Positions 44,430-54,354 of a stretch of DNA of 64,000 bases are shown here, one piece after another. The DNA comes from Sphingomonas cannabina (GTDB lineage: Bacteria > Pseudomonadota > Alphaproteobacteria > Sphingomonadales > Sphingomonadaceae): positions 124,001 to 188,000 of the forward strand of contig NZ_CP090059.1 of assembly GCF_021391395.1 (NCBI RefSeq). The letters are read 5' to 3'. The first letter of the stretch is position 1; each line of letters starts with the position of its first letter. Below the pieces are notes generated by a model that worked only from the letters and a program-made list of their open reading frames with translations, did not search any database and was not told the DNA's origin. The position numbers were made by a program, and so were the translations under genes.

Positions 44430-45455
44430 ATGGCCCACTCGCACGCCGACCATGGTCATGGCCACGATCACGACCACGATCATTCGCACACGCCGACCAT
44501 CACCAGCGACAATGAGCGCAAGGTGCTGCTGTCGTTCGGCCTGATCTTCACCTTCATGGCGGTCGAGGTCGTGGGCGGTCTGCTTTCAGGGTCGCTGGCG
44601 CTGCTGGCGGACGCCGGCCATATGATGACCGACGCGGCGGCGCTGGCGCTCGCCTATGCCGCCTTCCGTTTCGGCCAGCGCGCGGCTGATTCCAAACGCA
44701 CCTTCGGCTATCTGCGTTTCGAGGTGATCGCCGGCTTCGTCAACGCCGTCACCCTGTTCGCGATCGTCGGCTGGATCGTCTATGAAGCCTGGCAGCGCTT
44801 TCAGGAGCCGCAGCCGATCCTTGCCGGCCCGATGTTCGGGGTCGCGATCGCGGGGCTGCTGGTCAATATCCTCGTCTTCTGGATTCTGACGCGCGGCGAC
44901 AGCGAGCATGTCAACATCAAGGGCGCGGCGCTCCACGTCATGGGCGACCTGCTCGGCTCGGTCGGCGCCGTGGGCGCGGCGATCGTGATCTACCTGACGG
45001 GCTGGACGCCGATCGACCCCATCCTGTCGGTGGTCGTCTCCCTGCTGGTACTGCGTAGCGCATGGAAACTGGCGGGCAAGTCGCTGCACATCCTGCTCGA
45101 AGGCGCGCCCGACGGCGCGGCGCCGGAGAAGATCGAGCGCCATATTCTGGAGCATGTGCCGGGCGTGGCTGCGGTCGGCCATATCCATGTCTGGTCGATC
45201 ACGTCGGGCCGCACGCTGGCGACGATGCACGTCCGACCGGCGAACGACACCGAGGCCCGCGTAGTGGTGCGTGCAGTGGAACGCGAGTTGGAGAGCCATT
45301 TCGAGATCGAGCACGCCACTGTAGCGGTGGATTGGAACGAGGAAGGCGAGACGTGCAGCCTCGCTCCCGGCAGCAAGCGGGATGAGGGACGCGGACCTGG
45401 GCACGACCATCCCAGCCACAGCCACGGCGGCGTGAAACACGCTTGCTCCCACTGA
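44430..45455 (+). CDS. czcD: Cation diffusion facilitator, zinc exporter (CzcD/ZitB type)
   Basis: A 341-aa inner-membrane metal/H+ antiporter. His-rich N-terminus (MAHSHADHGHGHDHDHDHSH) and C-terminus (GHDHPSHSHGG). Six hydrophobic helices, with metal site motifs LLADAGHMMTDAAALALA in helix 2 and HVMGDLLGSVGA in helix 5. The cytoplasmic domain contains HIHVWSITSGRTLATMHV. It should export Zn (and Co/Cd) from the cytoplasm. A putative operator for an ArsR-type zinc sensor lies just upstream, and that sensor is encoded at 45955. Confidence 0.92.
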   Translation: MAHSHADHGHGHDHDHDHSHTPTITSDNERKVLLSFGLIFTFMAVEVVGGLLSGSLALLADAGHMMTDAAALALAYAAFRFGQRAADSKRTFGYLRFEVIAGFVNAVTLFAIVGWIVYEAWQRFQEPQPILAGPMFGVAIAGLLVNILVFWILTRGDSEHVNIKGAALHVMGDLLGSVGAVGAAIVIYLTGWTPIDPILSVVVSLLVLRSAWKLAGKSLHILLEGAPDGAAPEKIERHILEHVPGVAAVGHIHVWSITSGRTLATMHVRPANDTEARVVVRAVERELESHFEIEHATVAVDWNEEGETCSLAPGSKRDEGRGPGHDHPSHSHGGVKHACSH

Positions 45456-45484
45456 TAGGCGGACGTTGGTGCAGCCTATCTGAA

Positions 45485-45851
45485 ATGCTCTGTCAGACTG
45501 CCTCCCGGTGCCTGAAGGTGGCTCTTGGCAATGAACGGGAACCAAACGCCCGCAGGAACATCGCTGTTCTCACTGCCGCGCAAGCCTTGGGCGGCGCCAG
45601 CCCGCCGATCGTGATGTCGCTCGGCGGGCTGGTCGGTCAGCAACTCTCGCCCGATCCCGCCTGGGTTACCTTCCCCGTCAGCCTGTTCGGACTCGGCCTT
45701 CGCGACCACAGCGGCTGTTTCCTTTCTTGCCGGCACGATCTTGCACAGCTCGGGTTGGATGGCGATCAATTGGCTGATTTTCCCGGTAATCGCGACGAGC
45801 CTCATTCCGCTGCTGCTCCGGCAAGCCGGTTCCACAAGTGCAAGGGGATGA
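45485..45851 (+). pseudogene. MFS transporter remnant: N- and C-terminal ends joined
   Basis: The frame from 45485 reads ARRNIAVLTAAQALGG, SPPIVMSLGGLVG, SPDPAWVTFPVSLFGLG, the usual start of a 12-helix MFS permease. At about 45706 the sequence switches frame to ATTAAVSFLAGTIL, GWMAINWLIFPVIATS and LIPLLLRQAG, then stops at 45849. That second part is the end of such a permease. The middle roughly 300 residues are missing, so this is an internal-deletion remnant. It lies between the CDF and arsR genes. Confidence 0.65.
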
Positions 45852-45927
45852 TCGAGGAAAACCGGCAATTGGTTGGCTAGCGGGTGGTCAAGGCTGGCCC
45901 TAGAAGGATCATAAATCTACACATCGT

Positions 45928-45942
45928 CATATATTCACGTAT
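45928..45942. promoter_or_regulatory. Putative operator upstream of arsR
   Basis: CATATATTCACGTAT, a partial dyad resembling the CACATATTCATGTG sites at 44387 and 58831. It lies 12 bases before the ArsR start, as expected for autoregulation. Confidence 0.4.
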
Positions 45943-45954
45943 AAGAGGCTCCTG

Positions 45955-46305
45955 ATGTCCGACACCACCAACTCTGACGATCATGGCAATCCTAAGCATT
46001 CTCAGGGACTGTCGAGCCACGACGTAACGATCCTGGCCGAAACTTTCCGCTTGCTGGGCGATCCCTCCCGCCTGCGTATTCTGCTCTATTGCCTGCAAAC
46101 GCCGCGATCGGTGGGCGACATCGCCGAAAGCCTCGATCTGTCGCAAACGCTGGTCAGCCACCATCTGCGCCTCCTGCGCGGCGCGCGCCTCGTCCGTAGC
46201 GAGCGACACGGCAAGCAGATATTCTATGAAGTGGCGGATGCCCATGTGAGCACCATGCTCATCGACATGGCCAGCCATATGGATGAGGATCACGACGACG
46301 AATGA
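45955..46305 (+). CDS. ArsR/SmtB-family zinc-sensing repressor
   Basis: A 116-aa winged-helix repressor. Helix-turn-helix: SVGDIAESLDLSQTLVSHHLRLL; wing: LVRSERHGKQIFYEV. The C-terminal alpha-5 helix has D95-A-H97, ten residues, H108, two residues, E111. This is exactly the D-x-H-x10-H-x2-E/H zinc site of SmtB/CzrA. There is no alpha-3 Cys pair typical of arsenic or cadmium sensors. It should derepress the CDF exporter, and perhaps the RND operon, when zinc is high. Confidence 0.88.
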   Translation: MSDTTNSDDHGNPKHSQGLSSHDVTILAETFRLLGDPSRLRILLYCLQTPRSVGDIAESLDLSQTLVSHHLRLLRGARLVRSERHGKQIFYEVADAHVSTMLIDMASHMDEDHDDE

Positions 46306-46341
46306 TCGCGCCCAGTAATATTTGTTCACAGAAAGACAGGA

Positions 46342-46374
46342 GGACCGGCGCACCTCGATCAGGCCCGCCGGTCC
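46342..46374. terminator. Hairpin between arsR and copB
   Basis: A 9-base stem GGACCGGCG / CGCCGGTCC with a 15-base loop, between two convergent genes. Probable bidirectional terminator. Confidence 0.5.
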
Positions 46375-46388
46375 GATAACCATATCCC

Positions 46389-47414
46389 TCAGAACCAGGA
46401 CCGGATTCCGATCAGGAAATTCCACCCACCTCTGCTTTCAGCGCGGGCGCGGCGAAAATCCGCCGTGTCGCCAAAGGCGCGTTCATATTTCACGCCGATA
46501 TAGGGCGCGAACTCCGGCACGAACTGGTAGCGCAGACGCAACCCCAACTCGGCGGTGGACAGCCCGGAACCGATGCCCAGCTCGGGAACGTCCTGCGCGG
46601 AGAAGTTCAGTTCGGCGGTTGGCTGGAGGATCAGCTTCTGGGTCAGGCGCTGGTCATATTCCGCTTCGATTCGCGCGGTGACGTCACCCTTGTCGGACAG
46701 GAACAGCGCACTGTCGATCTCGAACCAGTAAGGGGCAAGGCCCTGAACGCCGATGACAGCGTAGGTGCGGTCCGGTCCGGACCGAAAATCGTGGCGTATG
46801 CCGGCCTGGAGGTTCCACCACGGATCGAGCGCGTGGCTCCAGAGCGCCTGCGCCTCGACACTTTCCGGGCTGTCGTCGAAGTGGCTTTCGCCTTCGGTCT
46901 TGAGCCAGAGCTTGTCGATATCGCCGCCATACCAGCCCTGCACGTCCCAGGCATAGCCGTCCTTGCCCTTGCCGATCACGGCTTCGAGCTGATCGATCAG
47001 GATATTGTGGCTTTTGATATCGCCATGTTCGCGGCGCACGATTTCGCGCGCCGGAGCCATGGCCGCCGCGCCGAATATGGCATCGGCGGCGTGATCGGGG
47101 CCGCCCATGGCCGCCGCCGATGGCCCGCGCACCGGCGGGTCGGGAATGCCCGGTTCATGGCCTGCATGGGCCTGGTGCGCTTCCATCGGCGCGGCTGAAG
47201 GCATGGCGTGGCCGGCATGAGGATCGGGCGCTGCGGAGGGTTCCGGCGGCATGTCGTGCCCCGCATGGGGATTGCCTTCGGCACCGTCCATACGATGCCC
47301 CGCATGGGAATCGGCCGGGTCCTGCTGTGAGGCGCCAGCATGACTCCGGTGATCGTGTTGCGCTCAAGCGGGAGTCGCGACGGCGAGGAGAGCGATGCCC
47401 ACGAGCCGCATCAT
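46389..47414 (-). pseudogene. copB: CopB outer-membrane copper-resistance protein with a stop codon in its signal peptide
   Basis: The frame starts at ATG 47414, overlapping the copA stop (ATGA), and reads MMRLVGIALLAVATPA followed by TGA at 47364-47366 and then AQHDHRSHAG. A TGG-to-TGA change would explain it, giving the normal A-W-A-Q cleavage region. Downstream the frame is intact for 325 codons: a His/Met-rich segment (HAGHDMPPEPS, HAGHAMPS) and the CopB barrel domain ending GGWNFLIGIRSWF. A downstream ATG at 47291 would give a 300-aa protein without a signal peptide, which could not reach the outer membrane. Either copB is inactive, the stop is read through, or it is a sequencing error. 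Confidence 0.82.
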
Positions 47415-49240
47415 GCCGCGTCTCCGTCGAGCGGACGGACGGTGACGACGCGAAACATCCCGGCGTGCATGTGGAGCAGCAGATGGCAGTGAAACGCCCA
47501 GTCGCCGGGCGCATCGGCGGTCAGGTCGAAGCTGACCTTGCCGCCCGGCAGCACATTGACGGTGTGCTTGCGCGGATAGCTGCCGGTATGACCGTTCACC
47601 AGTTCGAAGAAATGGCCGTGCAGGTGGATGGGATGGGTCATCATCGTGTCGTTGATGAGGGTAACGCGGGCGCGTTCATTGCGCTCGAAGCGGATCGGTT
47701 CCACGCCCTCGCTGAACTTCTCGCCATCGAACGACCACATGAACCGTTCCATGTTGCCGGTGAGGTGGACCTCGACCGTGCGCTGCGGCGGGCGCGTGTC
47801 GGGATTGGGCGTCAAGGACATCAGATCGCGATAGGTCAGCACCTTATGGCCGACATCTTCGAGGCCCAGCCCCGGATCGCCGGTGCGATCGACCGGCGCC
47901 ATGGCGATGGCGTCCACGCCCACACCGACCTTGACGCTGTCGGGAACCAAAGACTTGTCACGCATGTTCATGCCGCCCATCGAATGGGAACCGCCATGAT
48001 CCATGCCGCTGTGATCCATCCCGCCATGGTCTGCTGTCACCGCGTCTGCCCCGGCCGCCATCGCGCCATGGCCCATGGCACTATGGTCCATTCCCGCCAT
48101 TGATCCGTGGTCCATGCCGCCCATGCCCATGTCCTTCATGGTGAGCGTGGGACGCGGGCGCAGCGGCGGAATCGGCGCCGTCATCCCCATACGGGATGCG
48201 AGCGTGGCGCTCGCCATGCCGGAACGATCGATCGATTCCGCCACCAGCGTGAACGCCTTGTCCTCGGCGGGTTCGATGATGGCGTCATAAGTTTCGGCAT
48301 TGCCGATCTGGAACTCGTCGACCGTTACGGGTCGGACATTCTGGCCATCGGCGCTGACCACCGTCATCGGCAGGCCGGGGATACGGATATTGAAGATCGT
48401 CATGGTGGCGGCATTGATGAAGCGCAGCCGCACCCGCTCGCCGGGACGGAACAGGCCGGTCCAGTTCTCCTGCGGGCCATGACCGTTGATGAGATAGGTG
48501 TAGGTGACGGCCGTCACGTCGGAAATGTCGGTGGGGTCCATCCGCATCTGCGCCCACATGGCGCGGTCCGATGCCGACATTTCCTCCTCGGGGCCGCCCT
48601 TCATCATGCCGAACAATGTCTGTTTCTGGCGATTGAAGTAGCCGCCTTCCGCCTTGAGCTTGGTGATGAGAGCGTGCGGATGCAGGAACGTCCAGTCGCT
48701 CAGCACGATCACATGCTCGCGATCATAAGCGATCGGATCGGGCTCGGCGGGATCGATCACGATCGGACCATAATGGCCCTGTTGTTCCTGAAGGCCGCTA
48801 TGGCTGTGATACCAATAGGTGCCGCTTTGCAGCAACGGAAAGTCATAGACGAAGGTCGAACGCGGCTTGATCCCCGGAAAGCTGAGGCCGGGCACGCCGT
48901 CCATCTGGAATGGCACGAGCAGCCCGTGCCAGTGGATCGAGCTGTCCTCGTCGAGCGTGTTCTCGACGTGCAACCGCACATTCTGCCCCTCGCGCAGCCG
49001 GATCAGCGGCGCGGGCAATACACCATTCATAGTCACGGCGTGACCGGTCCGCCCGCCTACGGTGAAAGGCGTATTGGCAATCCTGAGGTGAATATCCTCG
49101 CCCGAGAGTGTGGGCAGGGTCGGTACAAGCCCGGTCGAGCCGGTTCTGGCCCAGGCGGGAACAAGCCCCGTGATGCCGAGTCCGGCTATGCCGATGGCTC
49201 CCGCTCGTAAAAACGACCTGCGCTCAATGAATGGTGTCAT
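47411..49240 (-). CDS. copA: Periplasmic multicopper oxidase CopA
   Basis: A 609-aa copper-resistance oxidase exported by Tat (RRSFLRAGAIGIAGLG). The start at 49240 places the twin arginines near the N-terminus. Cupredoxin copper ligands are visible: SSIHWHGLLVPFQMDG, GTYWYHSHSGLQEQQG, HPIHLHGHFFELV and DWAFHCHLLLHMHAGMFRV. A Met/His-rich insert (MDHGSMAGMDHSAMGHGAM region) at about residues 380-440 binds copper. It oxidises Cu(I) to Cu(II) in the periplasm. It is the middle gene of copZ-copA-copB. Confidence 0.93.
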   Translation of the reverse strand: MTPFIERRSFLRAGAIGIAGLGITGLVPAWARTGSTGLVPTLPTLSGEDIHLRIANTPFTVGGRTGHAVTMNGVLPAPLIRLREGQNVRLHVENTLDEDSSIHWHGLLVPFQMDGVPGLSFPGIKPRSTFVYDFPLLQSGTYWYHSHSGLQEQQGHYGPIVIDPAEPDPIAYDREHVIVLSDWTFLHPHALITKLKAEGGYFNRQKQTLFGMMKGGPEEEMSASDRAMWAQMRMDPTDISDVTAVTYTYLINGHGPQENWTGLFRPGERVRLRFINAATMTIFNIRIPGLPMTVVSADGQNVRPVTVDEFQIGNAETYDAIIEPAEDKAFTLVAESIDRSGMASATLASRMGMTAPIPPLRPRPTLTMKDMGMGGMDHGSMAGMDHSAMGHGAMAAGADAVTADHGGMDHSGMDHGGSHSMGGMNMRDKSLVPDSVKVGVGVDAIAMAPVDRTGDPGLGLEDVGHKVLTYRDLMSLTPNPDTRPPQRTVEVHLTGNMERFMWSFDGEKFSEGVEPIRFERNERARVTLINDTMMTHPIHLHGHFFELVNGHTGSYPRKHTVNVLPGGKVSFDLTADAPGDWAFHCHLLLHMHAGMFRVVTVRPLDGDAA

Positions 49241-49354
49241 GTCTCTATGTCCTGCAGGTGCCCGATTTTCGGAAACGGGAACAAGGGCCGGAAATGCCGG
49301 ACGGACGACAGCCGTCATCCGCCCGGTCGGACCTGGTGGTATGGCTACGCCTCC

Positions 49355-49558
49355 CTATGCCACTTCAATAGCGCGCGCGGGATAGCCGTCCTCGGCGAGC
49401 GCGACTTCGATAGCTTGCGCGCTAGCCACGGTATCGACCGTGACCTTCTTGTCCGCGATACTCACCTCGACCTTCGCATTGGCGTCGATCGCGGTGATCG
49501 CTTGCGCGATGTGCTTGATGCATGAACCGCAGCTCATGTTTTCGACGTGGAATTGCAT
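49355..49558 (-). CDS. copZ: CopZ-like copper chaperone (HMA domain)
   Basis: A 67-aa heavy-metal-associated domain. MQFHVENMSCGSCIKHI carries the M-x-C-x2-C copper site, followed by the usual beta-alpha-beta order and TVDTVASAQAIEVALAEDGYPA. The start at 49558 gives the standard length; 49591 would add 11 residues. It is the first gene after a CueR-type promoter on the minus strand and lies 114 bases before copA, so copZAB likely form one copper-induced operon. Confidence 0.85.
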   Translation of the reverse strand: MQFHVENMSCGSCIKHIAQAITAIDANAKVEVSIADKKVTVDTVASAQAIEVALAEDGYPARAIEVA

Positions 49559-49591
49559 GGGAAATCTCCATTGTTCCTGACAACGGATCAC

Positions 49592-49622
49592 AAGCTAATC
49601 TTTCCCATCGTTGGAGGGTCAA
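49592..49622 (-). promoter_or_regulatory. CueR-type promoter of the copZAB operon
   Basis: On the minus strand: -35 TTGACC (49622-49617), 19 bases including the dyad CCTCCAACGATGGGA, then -10 TAGCTT (49597-49592). The over-long 19-base spacer with a central dyad is the hallmark of MerR/CueR-controlled promoters. Confidence 0.7.
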
Positions 49623-49727
49623 GGCCGTTTTTCGCGGTCGCTATCGGAAAGGAGATCACGGCCCTACCGTTGAGCCATGTGCTTGCGAGGGCGGCTTGCT
49701 CTCATCAGGTCAGGATATATTTTGCCC

Positions 49728-49758
49728 TTGACCTTCCCATCATTGGAACCTGCATCTT
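49728..49758 (+). promoter_or_regulatory. CueR-type promoter of the copper ATPase-cueR operon
   Basis: -35 TTGACC (49728-49733), a 19-base spacer containing TTCCCATCATTGGAA, and -10 CATCTT (49753-49758). It starts 69 bases before the ATPase gene. Confidence 0.7.
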
Positions 49759-49796
49759 GCGACAAATTCCAATCGTGAAGTGTGGAGTATCGAGCC

Positions 49797-52316
49797 ATGA
49801 TAGCCGCAGAAACCCTGAGAGATTCGGACGAATCCATCGATTCGGCGATCAGCTTGCCGATTGAGGGCATGACCTGCGCGTCCTGTGTGGCCCGCATCGA
49901 ACGGTCGCTGAGCAAGGTCGAGGGCGTACAGTCCGTCAGCGTCAATCTGGCGACCGAACGCGCCGACATTCGAGCAAACGCCGACATTCGAGCAAACGCC
50001 GCCGTCGACCGAAAGGCGCTGGTGCGGGCCGTCGAGGCCGCCGGCTACAGCGTGCCATCTGTCGCCGGCATCGAACTGGCGGTGGAGGGAATGACCTGCG
50101 CATCCTGCGTCGGTCGCGTGGAGCGGGCGCTCAAAGCTGTCCCCGGCGTCACCGAGGCGATAGTCAACCTAGCGACCGAACGCGCGAGCGTGCGCGGCGC
50201 GGCCGATGTTGAGGCGCTCATCGCAGCGATCGCGGGCGCGGGCTATACAGCGCGCCCAATTGAGGCCAGCGTTTCTGGCGACGAGGAAGCGGCCGAGCGG
50301 AAGGACGCCGAGCGCCGGGCGCTGAAGCGCGATCTCACCCTTGCGACCGTACTGGCGCTGCCGGTGTTCCTGCTCGAAATGGGCAGCCACGTCATTCCCG
50401 GCGTCCATGGCTTGATCGACCGCACGATCGGCATGCAGGCAAGCTGGTATCTCCAGTTCGTCCTGACGACGCTGGTGCTCGCCTTCCCCGGCATCCGTTT
50501 CTACAAGGCGGGCCTGCCCGCGCTGGCGCGGCTGGCGCCGGACATGAACTCGCTGGTTGCCGTCGGCACGCTGGCCGCCTACGGCTATTCGCTGGTCGCG
50601 ACTTTCGCGCCCGGTCTGCTGCCCGCCGGGACGGTCAACGTCTATTATGAAGCGGCGGCGGTCATCGTTGCGCTGATCCTGTTGGGCCGTTACCTCGAAG
50701 CCCGTGCAAAGGGCCGCACCTCCGAAGCGATCAAGCGGCTGGTGGGATTGCAGGCCAAGACCGCCCGCGTGCGCCGCGACAGCGCGGTGTTCGAGGTTTC
50801 CATTAGCGAGGTCATCACCGGCGACATTATCGAAGTGCGTCCCGGCGAGCGCATCCCCGTCGATGGCGAAGTGACCGAGGGCGAGAGCTATGTCGACGAG
50901 TCGATGATCACCGGCGAACCCATCCCGGTCGCCAAGGCTGAGGGCGCCACGCTGGTCGGCGGCACCGTCAATCAGCAGGGCGCGCTGGCGTTCCGCGCCA
51001 CCGCCGTTGGCGGCGCGACGATGCTGGCGCAGATCATCCGCATGGTCGAGCAGGCGCAGGGATCGAAGCTGCCGATTCAGGCGCTGGTCGACAAGGTGAC
51101 GATGTGGTTCGTCCCCGCCGTGTTCGGTGTGGCGGCGCTGACTTTCGCAGCCTGGCTGTGGTTCGGCCCGTCGCCCGCACTGACCTTTGCACTGGTGAAT
51201 GCGGTCGCCGTGCTCATCATCGCCTGCCCCTGCGCTATGGGGCTGGCGACGCCGACCGCCATCATGGTCGGCACCGGGCGCGGAGCGGAACTGGGTATCT
51301 TGTTCCGCAAGGGCGAGGCGCTGCAACTGCTGAAGGACGCCAGGGTTGTCGCGGTCGACAAGACCGGCACGCTGACCGAAGGTCGTCCCGCGCTCACCGA
51401 CCTGCAAGTGACGGACGGCTTCGACCGGGCGGCGGTGCTGGGTCTGGTCGCCGCTGTCGAGGACAAGTCGGAGCATCCGATCGCCCGCGCAATCGTCGAC
51501 GCGGCCAAGGCGGAAGGTATTGCGCTGCCCGCGATTACCGACTTCGACTCTATCACCGGCTTCGGTGTCAAGGCGGTGGCGGGTGGCGAGCTGGTCCAGA
51601 TCGGTGCCGATCGCTACATGCGCGAGCTTGGGCTGGACGTGGCCGCCTTTGCGGAGACAGCACAGCGGTTGGGGCAGGAAGGCAAGTCGCCGCTCTATGC
51701 CGCCATTGGCGGGCGGCTTGCCGCGATCATCGCGGTGGCCGATCCGATCAAGGCGACCACGCCGGCAGCCATCGCGGCGCTGCACGCGCTCGGCCTCAAG
51801 GTTGCGATGCTGACCGGCGACAACCGCATGACGGCCGAGGCTATCGCCCGCCAGCTCGGTATCGACGAAGTGGTCGCCGAAGTCCTGCCCGAAGGGAAGG
51901 TGGAGGCGATAGCCCGGCTCAAGGCCGAGCATGGCCGCGTCGCCTTCGTCGGGGATGGCATCAACGATGCGCCCGCGCTGGCGGCTGCCGATATCGGCCT
52001 AGCGGTCGGCACCGGCACGGATATCGCGATCGAGGCGGCCGATGTCGTGCTGATGTCGGGCCATCTGAACGGTGTGGCGACGGCCATCGCCCTGTCGCGC
52101 GCGACGATTGGCAATATCCGCCAGAACCTGTTCTGGGCGTTCGCCTACAACACGGCGCTGATCCCGGTCGCGGCAGGCGTGCTCTATCCGAGCCTGGGCA
52201 TCCTGTTCTCGCCGGTGTTCGCGGCGGGTGCTATGGCGATGTCGAGCATCTTCGTCTTGGGTAATTCGTTGCGCCTGCGCGGTTTTCAGCCACGCGAGAC
52301 AGGAGGAACGGCATGA
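49797..52316 (+). CDS. copA: Copper-exporting P1B-type ATPase
   Basis: An 839-aa inner-membrane Cu(I) pump. Two N-terminal HMA domains each carry GMTCASC. Eight helices are expected, with the transmembrane site [15 protein letters not shown] (CPC near residue 479). The actuator loop is DESMITGEP. The phosphorylation site is DKTGTLTEG (Asp near residue 521), followed by the SEHPIARAI motif. The hinge is [20 protein letters not shown] 49797 was chosen over GTG 49782 for its GGAG box. It lies behind a CueR promoter and overlaps cueR by ATGA. HMA1 contains a duplicated six-residue unit (see repeat entry). Confidence 0.94.
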   Translation: MIAAETLRDSDESIDSAISLPIEGMTCASCVARIERSLSKVEGVQSVSVNLATERADIRANADIRANAAVDRKALVRAVEAAGYSVPSVAGIELAVEGMTCASCVGRVERALKAVPGVTEAIVNLATERASVRGAADVEALIAAIAGAGYTARPIEASVSGDEEAAERKDAERRALKRDLTLATVLALPVFLLEMGSHVIPGVHGLIDRTIGMQASWYLQFVLTTLVLAFPGIRFYKAGLPALARLAPDMNSLVAVGTLAAYGYSLVATFAPGLLPAGTVNVYYEAAAVIVALILLGRYLEARAKGRTSEAIKRLVGLQAKTARVRRDSAVFEVSISEVITGDIIEVRPGERIPVDGEVTEGESYVDESMITGEPIPVAKAEGATLVGGTVNQQGALAFRATAVGGATMLAQIIRMVEQAQGSKLPIQALVDKVTMWFVPAVFGVAALTFAAWLWFGPSPALTFALVNAVAVLIIACPCAMGLATPTAIMVGTGRGAELGILFRKGEALQLLKDARVVAVDKTGTLTEGRPALTDLQVTDGFDRAAVLGLVAAVEDKSEHPIARAIVDAAKAEGIALPAITDFDSITGFGVKAVAGGELVQIGADRYMRELGLDVAAFAETAQRLGQEGKSPLYAAIGGRLAAIIAVADPIKATTPAAIAALHALGLKVAMLTGDNRMTAEAIARQLGIDEVVAEVLPEGKVEAIARLKAEHGRVAFVGDGINDAPALAAADIGLAVGTGTDIAIEAADVVLMSGHLNGVATAIALSRATIGNIRQNLFWAFAYNTALIPVAAGVLYPSLGILFSPVFAAGAMAMSSIFVLGNSLRLRGFQPRETGGTA
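49962..49997 (+). repeat. 18-bp tandem duplication inside the first HMA domain
   Basis: Two perfect adjacent copies (49962-49979 and 49980-49997) encode [12 protein letters not shown]. This adds six residues to the first metal-binding domain while keeping the frame. It is probably a recent slippage product. Confidence 0.9.
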
Positions 52317-52756
52317 ACATCGGACAAGCCTCCAAGGCGTCGGGCGTCTCCGCCAAGATGATCCGCTATTACGAGCAGACCGGCCTCATTCCGAAAGCCG
52401 ATCGCAAGGACTCCGGCTATCGCGATTACTCGCCATCGGATGTTCATATGCTGCGGTTCATCCGGCGGGCGCGTGATCTCGGTTTCTCGGTCGCGGAGAT
52501 CAACGATCTTCTGAGCCTCTGGCGGGACAAGGCCCGCCAGAGCGCCGATGTGAAGCGGATCGCGCAGGCCCATATCGCCCAGCTTCAGGAGCGGATCGAA
52601 AATCTGAACCAGATGGCCGCGACGCTCGGAACGCTGGTGGATTGCTGCGCGGGCGATGATCGGCCTGACTGCCCGATCCTTGCCGATCTGGAGGAACCCG
52701 GCGCCGCGCCAGCATCCGTGCCGGCGGCAACGGGCCGCCTTCGGCACCGACCGTAA
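52313..52756 (+). CDS. cueR: CueR-like MerR-family copper-sensing activator
   Basis: A 147-aa regulator. DNA-binding region: [29 protein letters not shown]. The dimerisation coiled coil is around residues 75-108. The metal loop [14 protein letters not shown] has Cys112 and Cys120 with eight-residue spacing, the Cu(I) site of CueR, plus an extra Cys111. It overlaps the ATPase by ATGA. It should activate the two divergent promoters at 49.6-49.76 kb and possibly the similar sites near 59.05 and 59.37 kb. The C-terminal tail is about 15 residues longer than in E. coli CueR. Confidence 0.9.
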   Translation: MNIGQASKASGVSAKMIRYYEQTGLIPKADRKDSGYRDYSPSDVHMLRFIRRARDLGFSVAEINDLLSLWRDKARQSADVKRIAQAHIAQLQERIENLNQMAATLGTLVDCCAGDDRPDCPILADLEEPGAAPASVPAATGRLRHRP

Positions 52757-52950
52757 ACGAATCAGATATTCGACACCGCTCCACGATGCGGCGCCGCTCC
52801 CGCTAAGCCGTGGTCAACAAGTCCGACAACAAGCGGACGCGTTGATCCCGAGTGGTGCGGTCGCCTTCAGAAAAACGCTGACGCCATAACCTATGGCGAC
52901 CACCCCGCCGATTTGCAGTAGGTCTCGTCGTGAAGGGCGGCGCTTCTCCG

Positions 52951-54354
52951 TCATGTGTCGTCCGGGGTCGCGCCTCCCAGCGCCCGGATCAAGGCGATTG
53001 CCGTTCGGGCGCGATCATATTCGACCGTGATGCTGGCGCGTTGCGCGGCGAGCGCGGCGGTTTGGGCCGTCGTCACCTCCAGATAGTCGGCCGCGCCGTC
53101 GCGATAGCGATCAAGCGCCAGGCTCTCAGCCCGCGCCGCCGCTTGGGCGGCTATGCGCTGCTCGCGATCCTGACCCGTCAAGGCATCCATGCGAGACAGG
53201 GCATCCTCCACCTCCCGGAACGCATCCAGCACGGTCTGGCGGTAGCCCGCGGCGAGTTCTTCATAGTCCGTCCGGCTGATGGCCAGCCGCGCTCGCCGTC
53301 CGCCACCGTCGAACAGATTGAAGATCGTGGTGATCGGCCCGAGCGCCCAGAAACCAGTATCCGCGCTGACGATCGGCGCCTCGACCGCCTGATACCCCGC
53401 GCCGAGCCCGAGGCTGATGCGCGGATAGAAGGCGGCCCGCGCGACGCCGATCCGCGCATTGGCGGCGACCAGGCGGCGCTGCGCCTCGGCGATGTCGGGA
53501 CGGCGCTGAAGAAGTTCGGAGGGCAGGGACGGCGGCAGGTCAGGCAGCGCAAGGCTTCGTTGCGCGGGATCGATGGCGAAAACAGAGGCGCTCTCGCCAA
53601 CCAGCGCCGCGATCCGGTTCTCGATCCCCGCGCGCTGCGCCCGTAGCGCCTCCAGACGGGCGCGGGCATCGGCGAGCTGGGCCGTCGATCGGCTACGGTC
53701 CACGCCAGAGGCAATGCCGCCTTCGTGGCGGGTGCGGATCAAATCATCGGCGCGCGCATAGGCGGCCACGGTCCTGGTCAGCAGGACCTGCTCGGCATCG
53801 ACGGCGCGAAGTTGGACATAGAGATCGGCGACCGAAGCCTGAAGGCTGAGCCGCGCCGAGCGCAAGGCGGCCTCCTGCGCTTCGGCATCCGCCGTAGCGG
53901 CGCGCACGCTGTTGCGGACCCGGCCCCAAAGGTCCAACTCATAATCGAGACCAACACCGAAGAGGATCTGGTTCGCGATTACGGGCTCGCCAGCTCCGAT
54001 CGATCGTCCGGCTGAAAGCCGCTCGCGCGAAGCCCCGCCGGTCAGATCGACATTCGGCAACTGGTTGGAGCGGTCGAGCCGTGCCGCCGCCAACGCCCGG
54101 TCGTAACGGGCAAGCGCGGCCGCGAGCGTCGGGGTCCGCTCGTCCAGCCGCGCCATCAGCTCGTCGAGCACCGGGTCCGCGAATCCGCGCCACCACTCGC
54201 CACGGTCTAGATGATCGCCGGGCGCGGCCGTCGTCCATCCTTCCACATGGCGGAAGCTTGCCGGGGTCTCGATTGCCGGCGTTTGCATCGGCGGCAGGGT
54301 GGCGCAGCCGCCGAGGCCGATCGCGGCGACGAATGCTATCCTAGCGCTGCGCAT
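52951..54354 (-). CDS. RND efflux outer-membrane factor (NodT/OprM family)
   Basis: A 467-aa TolC-like lipoprotein with lipobox LGGC near residue 17. The repeated outer-membrane-efflux domain is visible: GEWWRGFADPVLDELMARL, then LGVGLDYELDLWGRVRNSV in the first half, and PSELLQRRPDIAEAQRRLVAANARIGVARAAFYP in the second. It is the third gene of the adaptor-pump-channel operon and overlaps the adaptor gene by 14 bases. It forms the exit duct for the pump at 55497. Confidence 0.9.
   Translation of the reverse strand: MRSARIAFVAAIGLGGCATLPPMQTPAIETPASFRHVEGWTTAAPGDHLDRGEWWRGFADPVLDELMARLDERTPTLAAALARYDRALAAARLDRSNQLPNVDLTGGASRERLSAGRSIGAGEPVIANQILFGVGLDYELDLWGRVRNSVRAATADAEAQEAALRSARLSLQASVADLYVQLRAVDAEQVLLTRTVAAYARADDLIRTRHEGGIASGVDRSRSTAQLADARARLEALRAQRAGIENRIAALVGESASVFAIDPAQRSLALPDLPPSLPSELLQRRPDIAEAQRRLVAANARIGVARAAFYPRISLGLGAGYQAVEAPIVSADTGFWALGPITTIFNLFDGGGRRARLAISRTDYEELAAGYRQTVLDAFREVEDALSRMDALTGQDREQRIAAQAAARAESLALDRYRDGAADYLEVTTAQTAALAAQRASITVEYDRARTAIALIRALGGATPDDT

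Noticed and set aside
46997..47514. Alternative minus-strand frames over the copB N-terminus
   Set aside because: They encode Arg/Pro-rich sequence without export signals; the frame that starts at 47414 and matches CopB on both sides of the TGA is the real one.
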